DNA of 64,000 nucleotides from JABDJL01 sp047614505 (GTDB taxonomy: Bacteria > Pseudomonadota > Gammaproteobacteria > Xanthomonadales > SZUA-36). Position 1 is the stretch's first letter. Each line of letters starts with the position of its first letter. This document shows positions 8,712 to 18,731 of the stretch, piece after piece. Position numbers and translations under genes: made by a program. The notes under the pieces were generated by a model. The model did no database searches. It had not been told where the DNA came from and saw only the letters and a program-made list of their open reading frames with translations. Location of the stretch: the NCBI GenBank assembly GCA_047614505.1, contig JBLHGQ010000001.1, positions 62,001 to 126,000 on the forward strand, read 5' to 3'.

Positions 8712-9143
8712 TTAACGGACCCCGTATAGCTTGATCTCCGCACCTTCGTTTATGGGCACGTCCGGATCGTAAAGAATGCTGACTTTTTCGACTGCCTGGC
8801 TGCCTGTTCGAAACCAGATAATGTCCGTTCGCTGATTTTTAAATTTCAATTGGCTGTCATTGATTACCTGACTTGAGTCGTCTTCGAACCGCACGGTAAC
8901 CCGTTTAATGATGTTGTTGGCACCAACAGTTTCTACGCTAATTCCGGAATATTTTCCGCTGTATGTACCAACTCTGAAGGTGTCCCGCTTTGACTTTACT
9001 TTGAGCATTTTTGAGTCAATCAATATCATTTGACTGTAATGCTGGGCTTGAAGGGCAGTTGTGCCTGCAAGCAAGTAAAAACATAAGGCAAATGACGAGG
9101 CTATTTTGATCACGGTCGGATTCTCACTATTGCTTGTGAACAC
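8712..9143 (-). CDS. Small secreted beta-rich hypothetical protein
   Basis: The frame is 143 residues from a GTG at 9143. An internal GTG at 9113 would give a better signal peptide (IKIASSFALCFYLLAGTTALQAQ). The mature part is beta-rich with evenly spaced hydrophobic strands and ends in EIKLYGVR, like small periplasmic jelly-roll proteins. I do not recognise the family. It is convergent with the DUF442 gene, 13 bp apart. Confidence 0.65.
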   Translation of the reverse strand: MFTSNSENPTVIKIASSFALCFYLLAGTTALQAQHYSQMILIDSKMLKVKSKRDTFRVGTYSGKYSGISVETVGANNIIKRVTVRFEDDSSQVINDSQLKFKNQRTDIIWFRTGSQAVEKVSILYDPDVPINEGAEIKLYGVR

Positions 9144-9235
9144 TCTAGCAAATTCAGCAGCGGCAGGATTGTTTTAAACTTTTGAGTAAAATTTCCCGCC
9201 GATTCTCGCTGTAAGCCTGACTATTACTCAAGGGA

Positions 9236-9751
9236 TTAAGTGCCACTCAGTGCTATGCAAGTCGCAATGTTGTCGGGCAATACACGAGTGACAGTCATCT
9301 GCCCTGACAGCATTGCAGACGGGAAATCATAGGTCAGTAAAGCTTCCCCGCAATCTATAAATTCGATCACGATGGTTCCGTAACCGAGTGACTGGGTCGC
9401 AACAGGTGTTGAAGCAATAAAAACTCCTCCGGTTGTCAGTTCTACTGAAAGTGTGACCGTATTGCCTTCATAGGCTCCAATTCCGGTCAACCAGCGTTGA
9501 TCTGGTGAGCCAAATACGGCTGTTACACCGTTGGATGCGGGCACCGAATCAAAAGTAAACCAGGCTAAGAACATCAGACCGAGATCCGGAAAAACCGTGA
9601 TGAAAAAACCTTGACCCGGAACAGCAGGATCGACCCATGCATCGTTTAACCCGGAGTCAATTTGAAATGCTTCAATCGAATTGCCACTGAAAAAACATGT
9701 CAATATCGCTAGAATAATTCCAAGAAATTGCTTACTTGCTTTACCCATCAC
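9236..9751 (-). CDS. Secreted protein with GLNDAW/PGQGFF domain
   Basis: This is a 171-residue secreted protein with a signal peptide (about 1-28, cleaved after SIEA). The mature part holds GLNDAWVDPAVPGQGFF, DLGLMFLAWFTFD and RWLTGIGAYEGN, a conserved pattern found in extracellular proteins of marine and soil Gammaproteobacteria, often as an add-on domain of larger secreted proteins. Here it stands alone. It is predicted to be a beta-sandwich. Its function is unknown. Confidence 0.75.
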   Translation of the reverse strand: MMGKASKQFLGIILAILTCFFSGNSIEAFQIDSGLNDAWVDPAVPGQGFFITVFPDLGLMFLAWFTFDSVPASNGVTAVFGSPDQRWLTGIGAYEGNTVTLSVELTTGGVFIASTPVATQSLGYGTIVIEFIDCGEALLTYDFPSAMLSGQMTVTRVLPDNIATCIALSGT

Positions 9752-9935
9752 TACATCCCTCAGTTTTTTACTTACTTCTGATCAGAACAACTACGAAGAT
9801 CACCGTAGAATTATATCCAGTAGTAAATAGAGGGCCTTGCTAAAAAGTTAAGAAACGACTAAAAAAGAGATTTAGGCTCATGGTAAGGTTCTGAAATGAG
9901 ATTCCAGTGTGAATTGATCGGAGTAATCACATGAT

Positions 9936-10943
9936 ATGAATACTAACGGCCATGAGTTTTGTGCAGATACCTTTATATGGGACGACCATTGCGGCTTTGA
10001 AATGACTCCGGATGCGCCGATCGGTCCATTGCTTGAGCCCTGGCGCGATGCTGGAATTGACTATTTCTCCATTAATGTCTGCTACGACGTGGTTGACTGG
10101 ACCCGTTGCCTTGAAAATATTGCCGCCCTGCGCCGCCGGATTCCTATGGAAGCACCCTGGTGCCGGCTCGTTTCAAGCGTGGCAGGAATTGATGAGGCCC
10201 GGGCCGAGGGCAGGGCGGCCGCGACTTTTGATATCGAAGGTATGGATGCGCTTAACGGCCGGCTTGATCTGGTTCAGACCTATTACGAGTTGGGCGTAAG
10301 GCACATGCTGTTTGCCTATAATCGCAACAACCTCGCTGGCGGGGGTTGTCATGATGAGGATATCGGGCTGACTGATTTTGGACGTTCGGTAATCGATGAA
10401 ATGAACCGAGTAGGTATGGTCATTGATTGTTCTCATACCAGTTACAAAACAACCATGGAAGCAATGCAGCGTTCCAGTGCACCGGTTGTTTTTTCCCATT
10501 CAAATTCCCTGAATCTGGCAGACCACGGCCGCAATATTCGTGACGAGCAAATTAAGGCATGTGCCGAAGGTGGAGGCGTGATTGGAATCAATGGGCTAAA
10601 TCTTTTTCTGGGTGATGGCGAAAAATCTAAACCGGAGACGGTTGCCCGTCATGCTGCGTATATGGCTGATCTTGTGGGTGCCGAGCACGTTGGTATCAGC
10701 CTGGATTTCGACCCTCCAATCGACCCGAAACAGGGTGAAAATGGCGCGCTCGAACAAGCAATTGATGAAAATCCATTGTACTGGCCGCCGGAAGCCGGAT
10801 ATGACCGGCCGGTTGATTTCCTGCCGCTAAGTATGTTGCCCGAAGTGTGCGATGAATTGTTCCGGCTTGGCTTTACGCAAAATGAAGTAGCTGGAATACT
10901 GGGCGGTAATTTTCGCCGCATCGCCGAACAGGTCTGGAAGTAG
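9936..10943 (+). CDS. M19 (renal dipeptidase-like) family protein, cytoplasmic
   Basis: The 335-residue protein has the M19 TIM-barrel pattern without a signal peptide. Conserved points are WDDHCGF (15-21), TFDIEGMDAL with the bridging Glu, VIDCSHTS, FSHSNSL and GISLDFDPP. In classical membrane dipeptidases the first motif is His-x-Asp. Here the second ligand position is not Asp (HCG), as in a known subgroup starting with WDxH. It therefore probably hydrolyses a dipeptide or amide, but the zinc site may be altered. It is monocistronic. Confidence 0.82.
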   Translation: MNTNGHEFCADTFIWDDHCGFEMTPDAPIGPLLEPWRDAGIDYFSINVCYDVVDWTRCLENIAALRRRIPMEAPWCRLVSSVAGIDEARAEGRAAATFDIEGMDALNGRLDLVQTYYELGVRHMLFAYNRNNLAGGGCHDEDIGLTDFGRSVIDEMNRVGMVIDCSHTSYKTTMEAMQRSSAPVVFSHSNSLNLADHGRNIRDEQIKACAEGGGVIGINGLNLFLGDGEKSKPETVARHAAYMADLVGAEHVGISLDFDPPIDPKQGENGALEQAIDENPLYWPPEAGYDRPVDFLPLSMLPEVCDELFRLGFTQNEVAGILGGNFRRIAEQVWK

Positions 10944-10954
10944 TATTAGCGAAT

Positions 10955-11404
10955 TCACGAGCCTTTATCGAATACAACTCGCCACAAGCCGTCTGCTTCT
11001 TTTCGCCAGATTGAATTAAATCGTCCAATTTCGTCACCTTCAGGTGAAAACACCTTGCCCGAACTAAGCCCCAATTGACCGGACGCTAGAACTTCCACTG
11101 TATAGGGGTGCCAAGAGAAAGGTGCTTGTTCTCCTTCATAGAACCTTGACCACACCTCTTTGATTGCTTCAATACCTTTCAAGGGCACATTGCCATTGTA
11201 GAATATTGCTTCTGTGGAGATGAAGGTTTGAAAAACATCAAAATTCCTGTCTGCCATAGTCTTGGCGAATGCGATTTCCCTGGCTTCAACGACTAAGGCC
11301 AGGTCGCTATCGGCCATTGCTGGTGGCGCTAATCCCATAAGGGAAATTAAACCAAGCAATGCAAGAAAATGGTTTTGAATCACTTTTAAGAAATTTGGAT
11401 TCAT
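10955..11404 (-). CDS. Exported SnoaL/DUF4440-like (NTF2 fold) protein
   Basis: I chose the ATG at 11404 because AAAAGGAAAAAAG precedes it; the frame is open for 12 more codons upstream. The product is 149 residues, with a signal peptide ending near PPAMA and an NTF2-like cone fold: EAREIAFAKTMADRNFDVF, AIFYNGNVPLKGIEAIKEVW and a final IWRKEADGLWRVVFDKGS. The domain binds small hydrophobic ligands or has isomerase activity in relatives. The ligand here is unknown. Confidence 0.8.
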   Translation of the reverse strand: MNPNFLKVIQNHFLALLGLISLMGLAPPAMADSDLALVVEAREIAFAKTMADRNFDVFQTFISTEAIFYNGNVPLKGIEAIKEVWSRFYEGEQAPFSWHPYTVEVLASGQLGLSSGKVFSPEGDEIGRFNSIWRKEADGLWRVVFDKGS

Positions 11405-11509
11405 CTTTTTTCCTTTTATCAAATCAATTTGACAGAGCATGTTATGCCAGTTTGATATTCAACAAAACGACAAGTCAGTAAGATGATAGGTCTCTATGAA
11501 TTGCAACAA

Positions 11510-12412
11510 TCAATCAGCCGGTGTTACATCCAGTGGTTTCGGAAATGCTTGACTGCGCCGCTCAAGCCATTCGCGAAACTCAACTACTTTAGGAATATCA
11601 AAATAATGGTGAGGTGCGACAAAGTAGTAGGCAAAGTTACTTTTTACTGCTAATGGAAGGCAGCGAACCAATCGTCCGGATGCCAGCTCCTCGCCCACCA
11701 GAGACCAACGTGCCAATGCAATTCCGAGTCCTTGCTCTGCGGCTACCAAAATTGAAACCGAATCGTCAAAGCTGGGTCCACGGCTGTGTGTGTTGGCACC
11801 TCCCAAGGCCTTGAACCACGTCTCCCACAACTCGTCTTCGCCTTGAATAAGGTGAAATTTCTTCAAGTCATCGGCTGTGTTGATCGGGCCAATTCGTTTT
11901 AGCATTTCCGGACTGCAAACCGGTACTGTCCAGTCGTCCAGAAGTTTTTTAACTTTCAACTCCGGCCAGTCACCCCTGCCAAAACGGATCGCGGCGTGGA
12001 ATTCACTTTCATTAAAGTTGACAGGAGTTACATCGGCATTAAGCCTCAAATCAAAACTGCGCTCTTTACGATAAAAATCTGTTAGTTGAGGTGTTAACCA
12101 CTTTTGCAGGAAGGAAGGGATCATGCTTACCCTCAAAACGCCATCAGACTGCTCAGTTTGTAGAGCCTGAATTGCTTGCCGTAGTTCGGTTAACCCACGT
12201 TTCACACCAGGCAACAGGGATTTTCCAGCTTCTGTGAGCTGTACATTGCGACCTTTTCGAATGAACAATGGTTGACCCAAAAGTTCTTCAAGGGCACGAA
12301 TTTGTGAACTGACTGCAGCCGGGCTTACATTGAGTGACTCTGCACCTTTGGTGAAGCTCAGGTGACTCGCAACCGCCTCAAAAGTTCGCAAGGCATTTAG
12401 TGGTGTTCGCAT
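11510..12412 (-). CDS. LysR-family transcriptional regulator, GcvA-like
   Basis: This 300-residue regulator has an N-terminal winged helix (PLNALRTFEAVASHLSFTKGAESL..SPAAVSSQIRALEELLGQPLF, about 3-50) and a LysR substrate-binding domain from about 90 that includes FHAAIRFGRGDWPELK, typical of the GcvA subgroup. The product is cytoplasmic and binds DNA as a tetramer. The 128-bp gap to the divergent small gene at 12541 is the expected operator region. The regulated target is probably that small gene or its own promoter. Confidence 0.9.
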   Translation of the reverse strand: MRTPLNALRTFEAVASHLSFTKGAESLNVSPAAVSSQIRALEELLGQPLFIRKGRNVQLTEAGKSLLPGVKRGLTELRQAIQALQTEQSDGVLRVSMIPSFLQKWLTPQLTDFYRKERSFDLRLNADVTPVNFNESEFHAAIRFGRGDWPELKVKKLLDDWTVPVCSPEMLKRIGPINTADDLKKFHLIQGEDELWETWFKALGGANTHSRGPSFDDSVSILVAAEQGLGIALARWSLVGEELASGRLVRCLPLAVKSNFAYYFVAPHHYFDIPKVVEFREWLERRSQAFPKPLDVTPAD

Positions 12413-12540
12413 CGTTGTACTCTACCACTTTAGATTAAGAAAAACTTAATCAAATGAAATTTTTTCCCGTTCGAATATTGCCTATAAAAGGCGTCTAATA
12501 GCGCGCTAAGGTAATTATTGTATTAATAGGGGTATTTATA

Positions 12541-12765
12541 ATGTTAATTAAATCTGAATGCCAGGCGCGATTTGAATCAGATGCGGGACTGACCAGCACA
12601 ACGAATTTGATCAGTGTTGAGTTTGATCAGCAGGCAGCCAGCAATACATCTCAATTCACGGATGTGAAAGCTGTTGAAAGACGTCAACGCAGGCGCCTAA
12701 GATCCAGCAGAAATATCAGGTCAGTCGGGTTTCCGATGGGTGGCTGGAAGGTCTCTTCATGGTGA
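12541..12765 (+). CDS. Small basic hypothetical protein divergent from LysR regulator
   Basis: This 74-residue frame has a good ribosome site (AGGGG, nine bases before the ATG). The first half is neutral and the second half is strongly basic (ERRQRRRLRSSRNIRS) and ends in GGWKVSSW. It has no membrane segment or signal peptide. It is divergent from the GcvA-like regulator, a position often held by the regulator's target. A weak inverted repeat (TGATGGTC and GACCATCA, about 12773-12806) follows it. I recognise no family. Confidence 0.45.
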   Translation: MLIKSECQARFESDAGLTSTTNLISVEFDQQAASNTSQFTDVKAVERRQRRRLRSSRNIRSVGFPMGGWKVSSW

Positions 12766-12849
12766 GCGAAAGTTGATGGTCCGGAGCATGAGTTCCTGAC
12801 CATCAGCCTTTATGACTAATTAATTTTATTTAACCGCATTAGCTACACT

Positions 12850-13722
12850 TTATTTCTTGTTCAACGGTACCAGCAGGCTGGAAGTATCCCAGCGCCCCCC
12901 GCCCATCGACTGCACTTTCGAATAGAACTGATCAACCAAAGCGGCTACCGGCAAATGTGATCCATTTATTCGCGCTTCATCCAGAGTGTATGCCAAATCT
13001 TTTCTCATCCAGTTAACCGCAAAACCAAAATCGAACTCGCCGTTAATCATAGTAGTAGCGCGATTGTCCATTTGCCACGATTGTGCAGCACCCTTTGAAA
13101 TAACATCAATCACCCGGGTCGCATCAAGACCGGCATTTTCAGCAAAGTGCAAAGCTTCTGCCAATCCCTGGACAACGCCAGCAATACATATCTGGTTTAC
13201 CATCTTGCATAACTGACCAGTTCCAACCTCACCTATGCGGGCCTGCATTTTCGCGTAACAGTCGATCAAAGGCGAAATGCGCTGCGCTACCTCTTCATTA
13301 CCACCAATCATGACAGTTAGCTGGCCGCTTTCTGCACCTGCCTGGCCGCCGGACAGTGGCGCGTCAATGTATTCGACTCCGCGTTCAGATGCCACTTCAC
13401 TGAGCTCACGTGCTGCATTGGCGGAACTGGTTGTGTGATCCACGAATATCGTGCCGGGACTCATGCCGGAAAATGCACCGGATTCTCCAAGAGTTACTGA
13501 ACGCAGATCCTCGTCATTACCAACACAACAGAAAACCACGTCACGGTCCTTTGCCACCAGTGCCGGTGTTTCACAAATGGTGCTGCTGTGTGCCGTAGCC
13601 CATTGTTCTGCTCTGGAGGTTGTGCGGTTGTAGACCCTCACATCATGGCCGTTGGATGCGAGATGACCTGCTATCGGGTAACCCATCACTCCCAGGCCAA
13701 TAAAAGCGACTTTTTCACTCAT
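12850..13722 (-). CDS. NAD(P)-dependent beta-hydroxyacid dehydrogenase (3-hydroxyisobutyrate dehydrogenase-like)
   Basis: The start at 13722 is preceded by AAGGAAC, so the product is 290 residues; six further upstream codons are open but unneeded. It has a Rossmann motif FIGLGVMGYPIAGHLA at the N-terminus, the substrate loop DAPLSGGQAGAESGQL and the catalytic lysine in GQLCKMVNQ. The family oxidises 3-hydroxyisobutyrate, tartronate semialdehyde or reduces related semialdehydes. No neighbouring valine-degradation or glyoxylate genes are present, so the substrate is open. Confidence 0.88.
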   Translation of the reverse strand: MSEKVAFIGLGVMGYPIAGHLASNGHDVRVYNRTTSRAEQWATAHSSTICETPALVAKDRDVVFCCVGNDEDLRSVTLGESGAFSGMSPGTIFVDHTTSSANAARELSEVASERGVEYIDAPLSGGQAGAESGQLTVMIGGNEEVAQRISPLIDCYAKMQARIGEVGTGQLCKMVNQICIAGVVQGLAEALHFAENAGLDATRVIDVISKGAAQSWQMDNRATTMINGEFDFGFAVNWMRKDLAYTLDEARINGSHLPVAALVDQFYSKVQSMGGGRWDTSSLLVPLNKK

Positions 13723-13901
13723 TTGCTTGTTCCTTCGCATGGCATGCTAAAAATACTCAACGTTATGTAAATGTTTACGTTATCTGATATTCAATCAAGG
13801 GCTCACCAATATGAAGAAACAATTATACGTCGTCTTCGTAAAACTCATTGGGTGTTGGTCTCATTGTATGTTCCGGAGTCGAGGAATTCAGATTTTCAGG
13901 C

Positions 13902-13907
13902 TATAAT
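13902..13907 (+). promoter_or_regulatory. Candidate -10 box (TATAAT) for the M23/PAP protein gene
   Basis: A perfect TATAAT lies 42 bases before the ATG at 13949, in the noncoding gap after the divergent dehydrogenase. No convincing -35 box is seen at 16-18 bases upstream, so this is only a candidate. Confidence 0.3.
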
Positions 13908-13948
13908 TAGGGTCAAAATTGGGGGTTTATCGATACAAGGGATTGTTT

Positions 13949-16900
13949 ATGCATTGTTTACTTCGTAGTTATGCAAGGGTTGTACTGTTTTTATTATTGT
14001 TTGTCACCAGCCTGGAAACCCAGGCAGGTGATACAGATCCAAACGTCTCATGGCCTCTGTGCGGTCGAATTGCAGCCAGCCCGCCAGCTGGCTGGGTAGA
14101 TACAGACGGATGCCCTGCAGATCGATTTGGGGATGCCGGTTTTTCAGATGAACCCCTTTCTGCAACTTTCGGTCCACGCCCTCTGGCGTCAGAAAATAAT
14201 CGCTATGATTTCCACCGCGGTGTAGACATTGCAACCCCGATAGGGACGCCATTTTTTGCCATAAGCGATGGTAGGGTAGATATTGCTGGGGATCATACAA
14301 GTTACTCTGATCCACTGGTCAAGTTACGTCACTTTCGCCCGGGTGAAACAAGTTGTAGCCCCACTGGCTGCTATTACAGCTTTTATCTCCATATCAGTAA
14401 TTGGGTGGTGATTCAGAATGAACAGGTCGTAAAGGGACAGTTGCTTGGTTATACCGGTGCCAGTGGCTCCGGCTTTGAGCACGTACACTTCGAAGTTCGT
14501 GATGCACCGGATACCGATGTATTGTCGGCCTGGTCACGTGATGCTGTCCACCCGCTATCTGTGGTGCCTTATGCGGCAGCCAACAACACAGCCATTGTTT
14601 TCAATGAGGTTGATTTCACCGTTCCAAACTCAGGAAGTGTTGATCTCACGCTCACTTCAAACCGTTTTGACCTGGTATACGTAGGCTTGTCACTGTTCGA
14701 TGCTAACCAACAACCACTGGCTCAAAGTGGCAGTACACCAGATGCCAATGGCTTTCATTTGCTTCCGCCATTTTTTGACATGGAGCACTTGAATTTTATG
14801 TACAGCCACAAGGACTCTACTGCTATTCCATGGGAGAGTTTTGGCACGGGTGGCGCGAATCAATGCCCATATCACGCCGATCATGGTGCCTCTTATAACC
14901 CTGGTCTTCATATGGATGCTCAGGACCCTGTGGATTTCCACGATGGTCTGTTTAACGGCTTGCATATACGTACCCAAAAGTACTGGCCAAGCGATGTAGA
15001 CGATTACGAGGTCAATGTTGAGTTTACGGCGCTGGAAGGTGTCGCCTCTTGTGTACAGGCCACTGCGTTATTCGCTTCAGGTGATTCTGCGATATCTGAG
15101 TGGGGTAGCTGCAGCGCATTACCTAATCAGCCACCAGTTGCTGCCATGACCTGGAGCTGTCAGGGATTTGATTGCAGTTTCGATGGCGGTCCAAGTTCAG
15201 ATGTTGATGGCACGGTGATCAGCTATGACTGGGATTTCGGAGATGGCACCTTTGGTACCGGGGCAACGCCAAACCACAGCTATGCATCGGCGGGTTCCCG
15301 GCAAGTGACATTGACGGTCACTGACGATGATGCAGCAGCTAATAATGTAGATGAAACGGTGAGTGTTACCGAGCCTTTACTGGTTCGTGGTCCCTACTTG
15401 CAGATGCAAACTGATGATGGTGTAACCATACACTGGAGAACCGATACCGCCACCGATTCTGTCGTACGTTATGGTGACGCTCCGGGTAATTTGACCAACA
15501 CCGTTACTGACCCAGCGTCGGTTGTTGACCATGCTGTAGTGCTTGGTGGGCTTGGTGCGAACCAACAGTATTGGTACTCCGTTGGAGACAGCATTGCGCC
15601 AATTGGGGGCGATGCCAGCTATCATTTTACTACTGCACCACCGCAAGGCTTTGCCGCGGACACGCGCATCTGGGCCATAGGTGACTCCGGTACAGCTGAC
15701 GCGAATGCGCGGGCTGTGCGAGATGCATATAAGGCCTGGTCTGTCTCTAACCCGGCAGATATCTGGCTGATGTTGGGTGACAATGCATACAACGATGGTA
15801 CCGATGCGGAATATCAGGCGGCAGTATTTGATACCTACCCTGAAATATTGCGGCAAGTTCCCTTGTGGTCTACGCTGGGAAATCACGATGGACACACTGC
15901 GGATTCGACGACCCAGACCGGACCGTATTACGATATTTTCAATCTGCCGAAAAATGCAGAAATTGGCGGTCTGCTCTCTGGTACCGAAGCGTACTACTCA
16001 TTCGATTACGCGAATATTCACTTTGTTTGTCTTGATTCCTACGAAACCAGTGCTGCGCCTGGTGACGCCATGATGACCTGGCTGGAGAACGACCTTGCAC
16101 TCAATACCCAACCCTGGGTAATCGCCTATTGGCATCATCCGCCTTACACCAAGGGGTCGCACAATTCAGACACAGAGGGTCAATTGATCGACATGCGTGA
16201 GATCGCCTTGCCGATTCTTGAAGACTGGGGTGTTGATTTCGTCATGAGTGGACATAGTCACTCGTATGAGCGGTCCTATCTTCTGGATGGACATTACGGT
16301 ATTTCCACAACACTTGACCCGGTAGCCAATGTGCTCAATCCGGGCGATGGTAATGAAACGGGTGATGGCGTGTATCAAAAACCGGATTCCATTGCCGCAG
16401 CTCGAGCTGGTGCTGTTTATTCGGTCGCCGGTAGCTCCGGAAAAACGTCTAATGCCGCGCTGGATCACCCTGCCATGTTGGTTAACCTGGTTTCATTGGG
16501 CTCATTGGTGGTTGATGTATCCGGCAGTCGTATGGATGTGTTCTTTCTCGACGAAACGGGTGCTGTTCAAGACGAATTTACGATACTTAAGACCCCGGAT
16601 ATTGAACCACCTTTGATCAGTGCAGCAAATACGGAGGATGCAACCCACGTCATCGTAGATTTTAATGAAGCACTTGACCTGTTGGAAGCCGCCACAGTTG
16701 GAAATTACAGCGTTCCTGGCTTAAGTGTTAGTCAAACAGAATTGCTGGCAAACGGCCGTAGTGTGCGTTTGACCACCAGCGTCATGACGCCCGAGACCAA
16801 TTACACACTTTTTGTCAGCAATGTTGAGGATCTGGCTGGAAATATCATTCTGCCCAACAGTCAAATCAGCTTTGATTTCTTTGACATCATGACAGCTTCA

Positions 16901-18721
16901 TTCCAGGATGGTCTTGAGCCCAACCCTGCATATGATGGCACCCAGGACGCTTATATTCGCGAATTCTCAGCAACAACCCCGCATGGTTTGGAAACGACTT
17001 TGCAGGTGGATGGTAGCGAGCCTTCTGGTTCCACAACTGACATGAACATCGTCCTTGGATGGGATATTTCAAGCATTCCATCTAATGCAGTAGTTCAAAC
17101 AGCCGGTATCCAACTCCAGGTCACAAACGCGAGTAGTGGATCGTACATCTGCAATAGCCTGTTGAATGCCTGGGATCAATCACAAGTTACATGGAATGAG
17201 GCATCGACTGGTGTCGCCTGGGATACTCCTGGAGCATCTTCTGCCTCTGATCGCGGCTCGGAAACGGTCTGCACTGTCAATGCCGGTTCAACCGGTACAC
17301 TGGCGGTGAGTCTGATTAATGATGGTCTGACTCTGGTTCAGAGTTGGGTTGCAAACCCGGGTAACAATAACGGCATTATTATCTCCGGGCCGAACGTTGG
17401 AGATGGCGCTGATTTTCATTCCAGTGAATCAGGTACCGCTGTTGCAAGACCCAGGTTAACCGTAACTTACAGTGTTCCGATATCGCCGGGGATTGATCCT
17501 GTAGCAAGCTTCACATTCTCATGCACCGAATTGGCTTGCGATTTCACAGACACATCTAGCGACAGTGACGGCACCGTTGATCAATGGTCCTGGAACTTTG
17601 GTGGTGACGGAGCATCAACTGCTCAAAACCCATCACACACTTTCAGTGGTGCTGGTGATTACACGGTCAGTCTGACGGTGACTGACGATGATGGCCTGAC
17701 AAACGGAACCAACAGTTTGGTTTCCGTTGCCGTGGCGCCAGCATTTGTGGATCAGTTTGCTTTGGCAGATTTGCCGGCTTCCGGCACCGTTACTGGAAAC
17801 TTCAGTGACACAGATACTGATGATGGCAATGTGCAGTCCATCACGGAAAGAGAAAGTGGGGGTAGGAAAAGCTCTCGTCACAGTTTCCTTGAGCACGTAT
17901 GGCAATTTTCAGTGGCCCCGGGTTCGTCTGTTAGTTTGAATGCCAATGTTTGGTCCAGCGGTTCAAGTGAAGGTGACGAGTTTGTTTTCGCATGGTCAGA
18001 TGACAATTCTAATTTTGCCGATTTATTTACCGTCTCAAACACCACTTCCAACAATCTGGAATCAGCATTTATTCCATCCAGCGGAACGATTTATGTTCGT
18101 GTAATGGATACTGATCAAACACAGGGAAATAACGTGCTGGATACCGTGTTCATTGATCAGCTCTACATTCGCAGCGAAAATGGCGTTATACCTGAACCAC
18201 CAGCAGCCCCGACCGGATTGGCGGCCAATGGTGTCGGTAGCGAGTCCATCGGTTTGACTTGGTCTCACCCAACTGAAGACGAAACGAGTTTCGATCTCGA
18301 GCGTTCCCTGTCTGGTAGTGGTCCCTGGGTTCAGATTGCGTCTCCGGCAGGTGGTAGTAGCGCCTATTCCGACGGTGGTGTCAGTGCGGCAACAAGCTAT
18401 TTCTACCGCATCCTGGCCCGCAACAGCGGTGGTGCTTCTGGATATTCGAACCTTGCCAGTGGTACGACTGACCCGGCCCCCTCCAGTGTGCTTTCAGCAG
18501 TAGGAAATATTAAGAAAGGTAAACACGAGGTGAACCTAACCTGGTCAGGAGCATCAGGAAGCAGTGTTGATGTGATACGCGATAGTTCAGTATTGGCGAG
18601 TACAAACAATAATGGCAGGTACACTGACAAAACGGGCAATTCAGGTTCACGTACTTACATATATCAAATCTGTGAAACCGGTACCAGTACCTGTTCTAAC
18701 GAAGTTGTTGTGGTGTACTAG
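13949..18721 (+). CDS. Giant secreted protein: M23 peptidase + PKD + purple acid phosphatase + DNRLRE + PKD + FN3
   Basis: The start at 13949 is supported by AAGGGA and a signal peptide ending at TQAG; the product is 1590 residues. In order: an M23 (LytM) domain with HRGVD (His89, Asp93) and HVH (178-180), both zinc motifs intact; a PKD domain (about 393-472); the beta-sandwich and catalytic part of a purple-acid-phosphatase-type metallophosphoesterase (about 477-840) with GDSG, GDNAY, GNHD, HHPPY and GHSHSYER; an SbsA-like Ig domain; a DNRLRE module (about 984-1177); a second PKD; a beta-sandwich; and FN3-like repeats to the end. It is predicted extracellular, combining cell-wall peptidase and phosphatase folds. 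No sorting signal is evident. Confidence 0.9.
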   Translation: MHCLLRSYARVVLFLLLFVTSLETQAGDTDPNVSWPLCGRIAASPPAGWVDTDGCPADRFGDAGFSDEPLSATFGPRPLASENNRYDFHRGVDIATPIGTPFFAISDGRVDIAGDHTSYSDPLVKLRHFRPGETSCSPTGCYYSFYLHISNWVVIQNEQVVKGQLLGYTGASGSGFEHVHFEVRDAPDTDVLSAWSRDAVHPLSVVPYAAANNTAIVFNEVDFTVPNSGSVDLTLTSNRFDLVYVGLSLFDANQQPLAQSGSTPDANGFHLLPPFFDMEHLNFMYSHKDSTAIPWESFGTGGANQCPYHADHGASYNPGLHMDAQDPVDFHDGLFNGLHIRTQKYWPSDVDDYEVNVEFTALEGVASCVQATALFASGDSAISEWGSCSALPNQPPVAAMTWSCQGFDCSFDGGPSSDVDGTVISYDWDFGDGTFGTGATPNHSYASAGSRQVTLTVTDDDAAANNVDETVSVTEPLLVRGPYLQMQTDDGVTIHWRTDTATDSVVRYGDAPGNLTNTVTDPASVVDHAVVLGGLGANQQYWYSVGDSIAPIGGDASYHFTTAPPQGFAADTRIWAIGDSGTADANARAVRDAYKAWSVSNPADIWLMLGDNAYNDGTDAEYQAAVFDTYPEILRQVPLWSTLGNHDGHTADSTTQTGPYYDIFNLPKNAEIGGLLSGTEAYYSFDYANIHFVCLDSYETSAAPGDAMMTWLENDLALNTQPWVIAYWHHPPYTKGSHNSDTEGQLIDMREIALPILEDWGVDFVMSGHSHSYERSYLLDGHYGISTTLDPVANVLNPGDGNETGDGVYQKPDSIAAARAGAVYSVAGSSGKTSNAALDHPAMLVNLVSLGSLVVDVSGSRMDVFFLDETGAVQDEFTILKTPDIEPPLISAANTEDATHVIVDFNEALDLLEAATVGNYSVPGLSVSQTELLANGRSVRLTTSVMTPETNYTLFVSNVEDLAGNIILPNSQISFDFFDIMTASFQDGLEPNPAYDGTQDAYIREFSATTPHGLETTLQVDGSEPSGSTTDMNIVLGWDISSIPSNAVVQTAGIQLQVTNASSGSYICNSLLNAWDQSQVTWNEASTGVAWDTPGASSASDRGSETVCTVNAGSTGTLAVSLINDGLTLVQSWVANPGNNNGIIISGPNVGDGADFHSSESGTAVARPRLTVTYSVPISPGIDPVASFTFSCTELACDFTDTSSDSDGTVDQWSWNFGGDGASTAQNPSHTFSGAGDYTVSLTVTDDDGLTNGTNSLVSVAVAPAFVDQFALADLPASGTVTGNFSDTDTDDGNVQSITERESGGRKSSRHSFLEHVWQFSVAPGSSVSLNANVWSSGSSEGDEFVFAWSDDNSNFADLFTVSNTTSNNLESAFIPSSGTIYVRVMDTDQTQGNNVLDTVFIDQLYIRSENGVIPEPPAAPTGLAANGVGSESIGLTWSHPTEDETSFDLERSLSGSGPWVQIASPAGGSSAYSDGGVSAATSYFYRILARNSGGASGYSNLASGTTDPAPSSVLSAVGNIKKGKHEVNLTWSGASGSSVDVIRDSSVLASTNNNGRYTDKTGNSGSRTYIYQICETGTSTCSNEVVVVY

Positions 18722-18731
18722 GGCTTGAAGT

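Noticed and set aside
12541..12765. The small basic protein as a DUF1127 member
   Set aside because: The typical DUF1127 C-terminal arginine/leucine pattern and the IGL ending are absent.
13771..13968. 65-residue forward frame in the gap before the M23/PAP gene
   Set aside because: No ribosome site, poor composition, and it overlaps the real start of the downstream gene.
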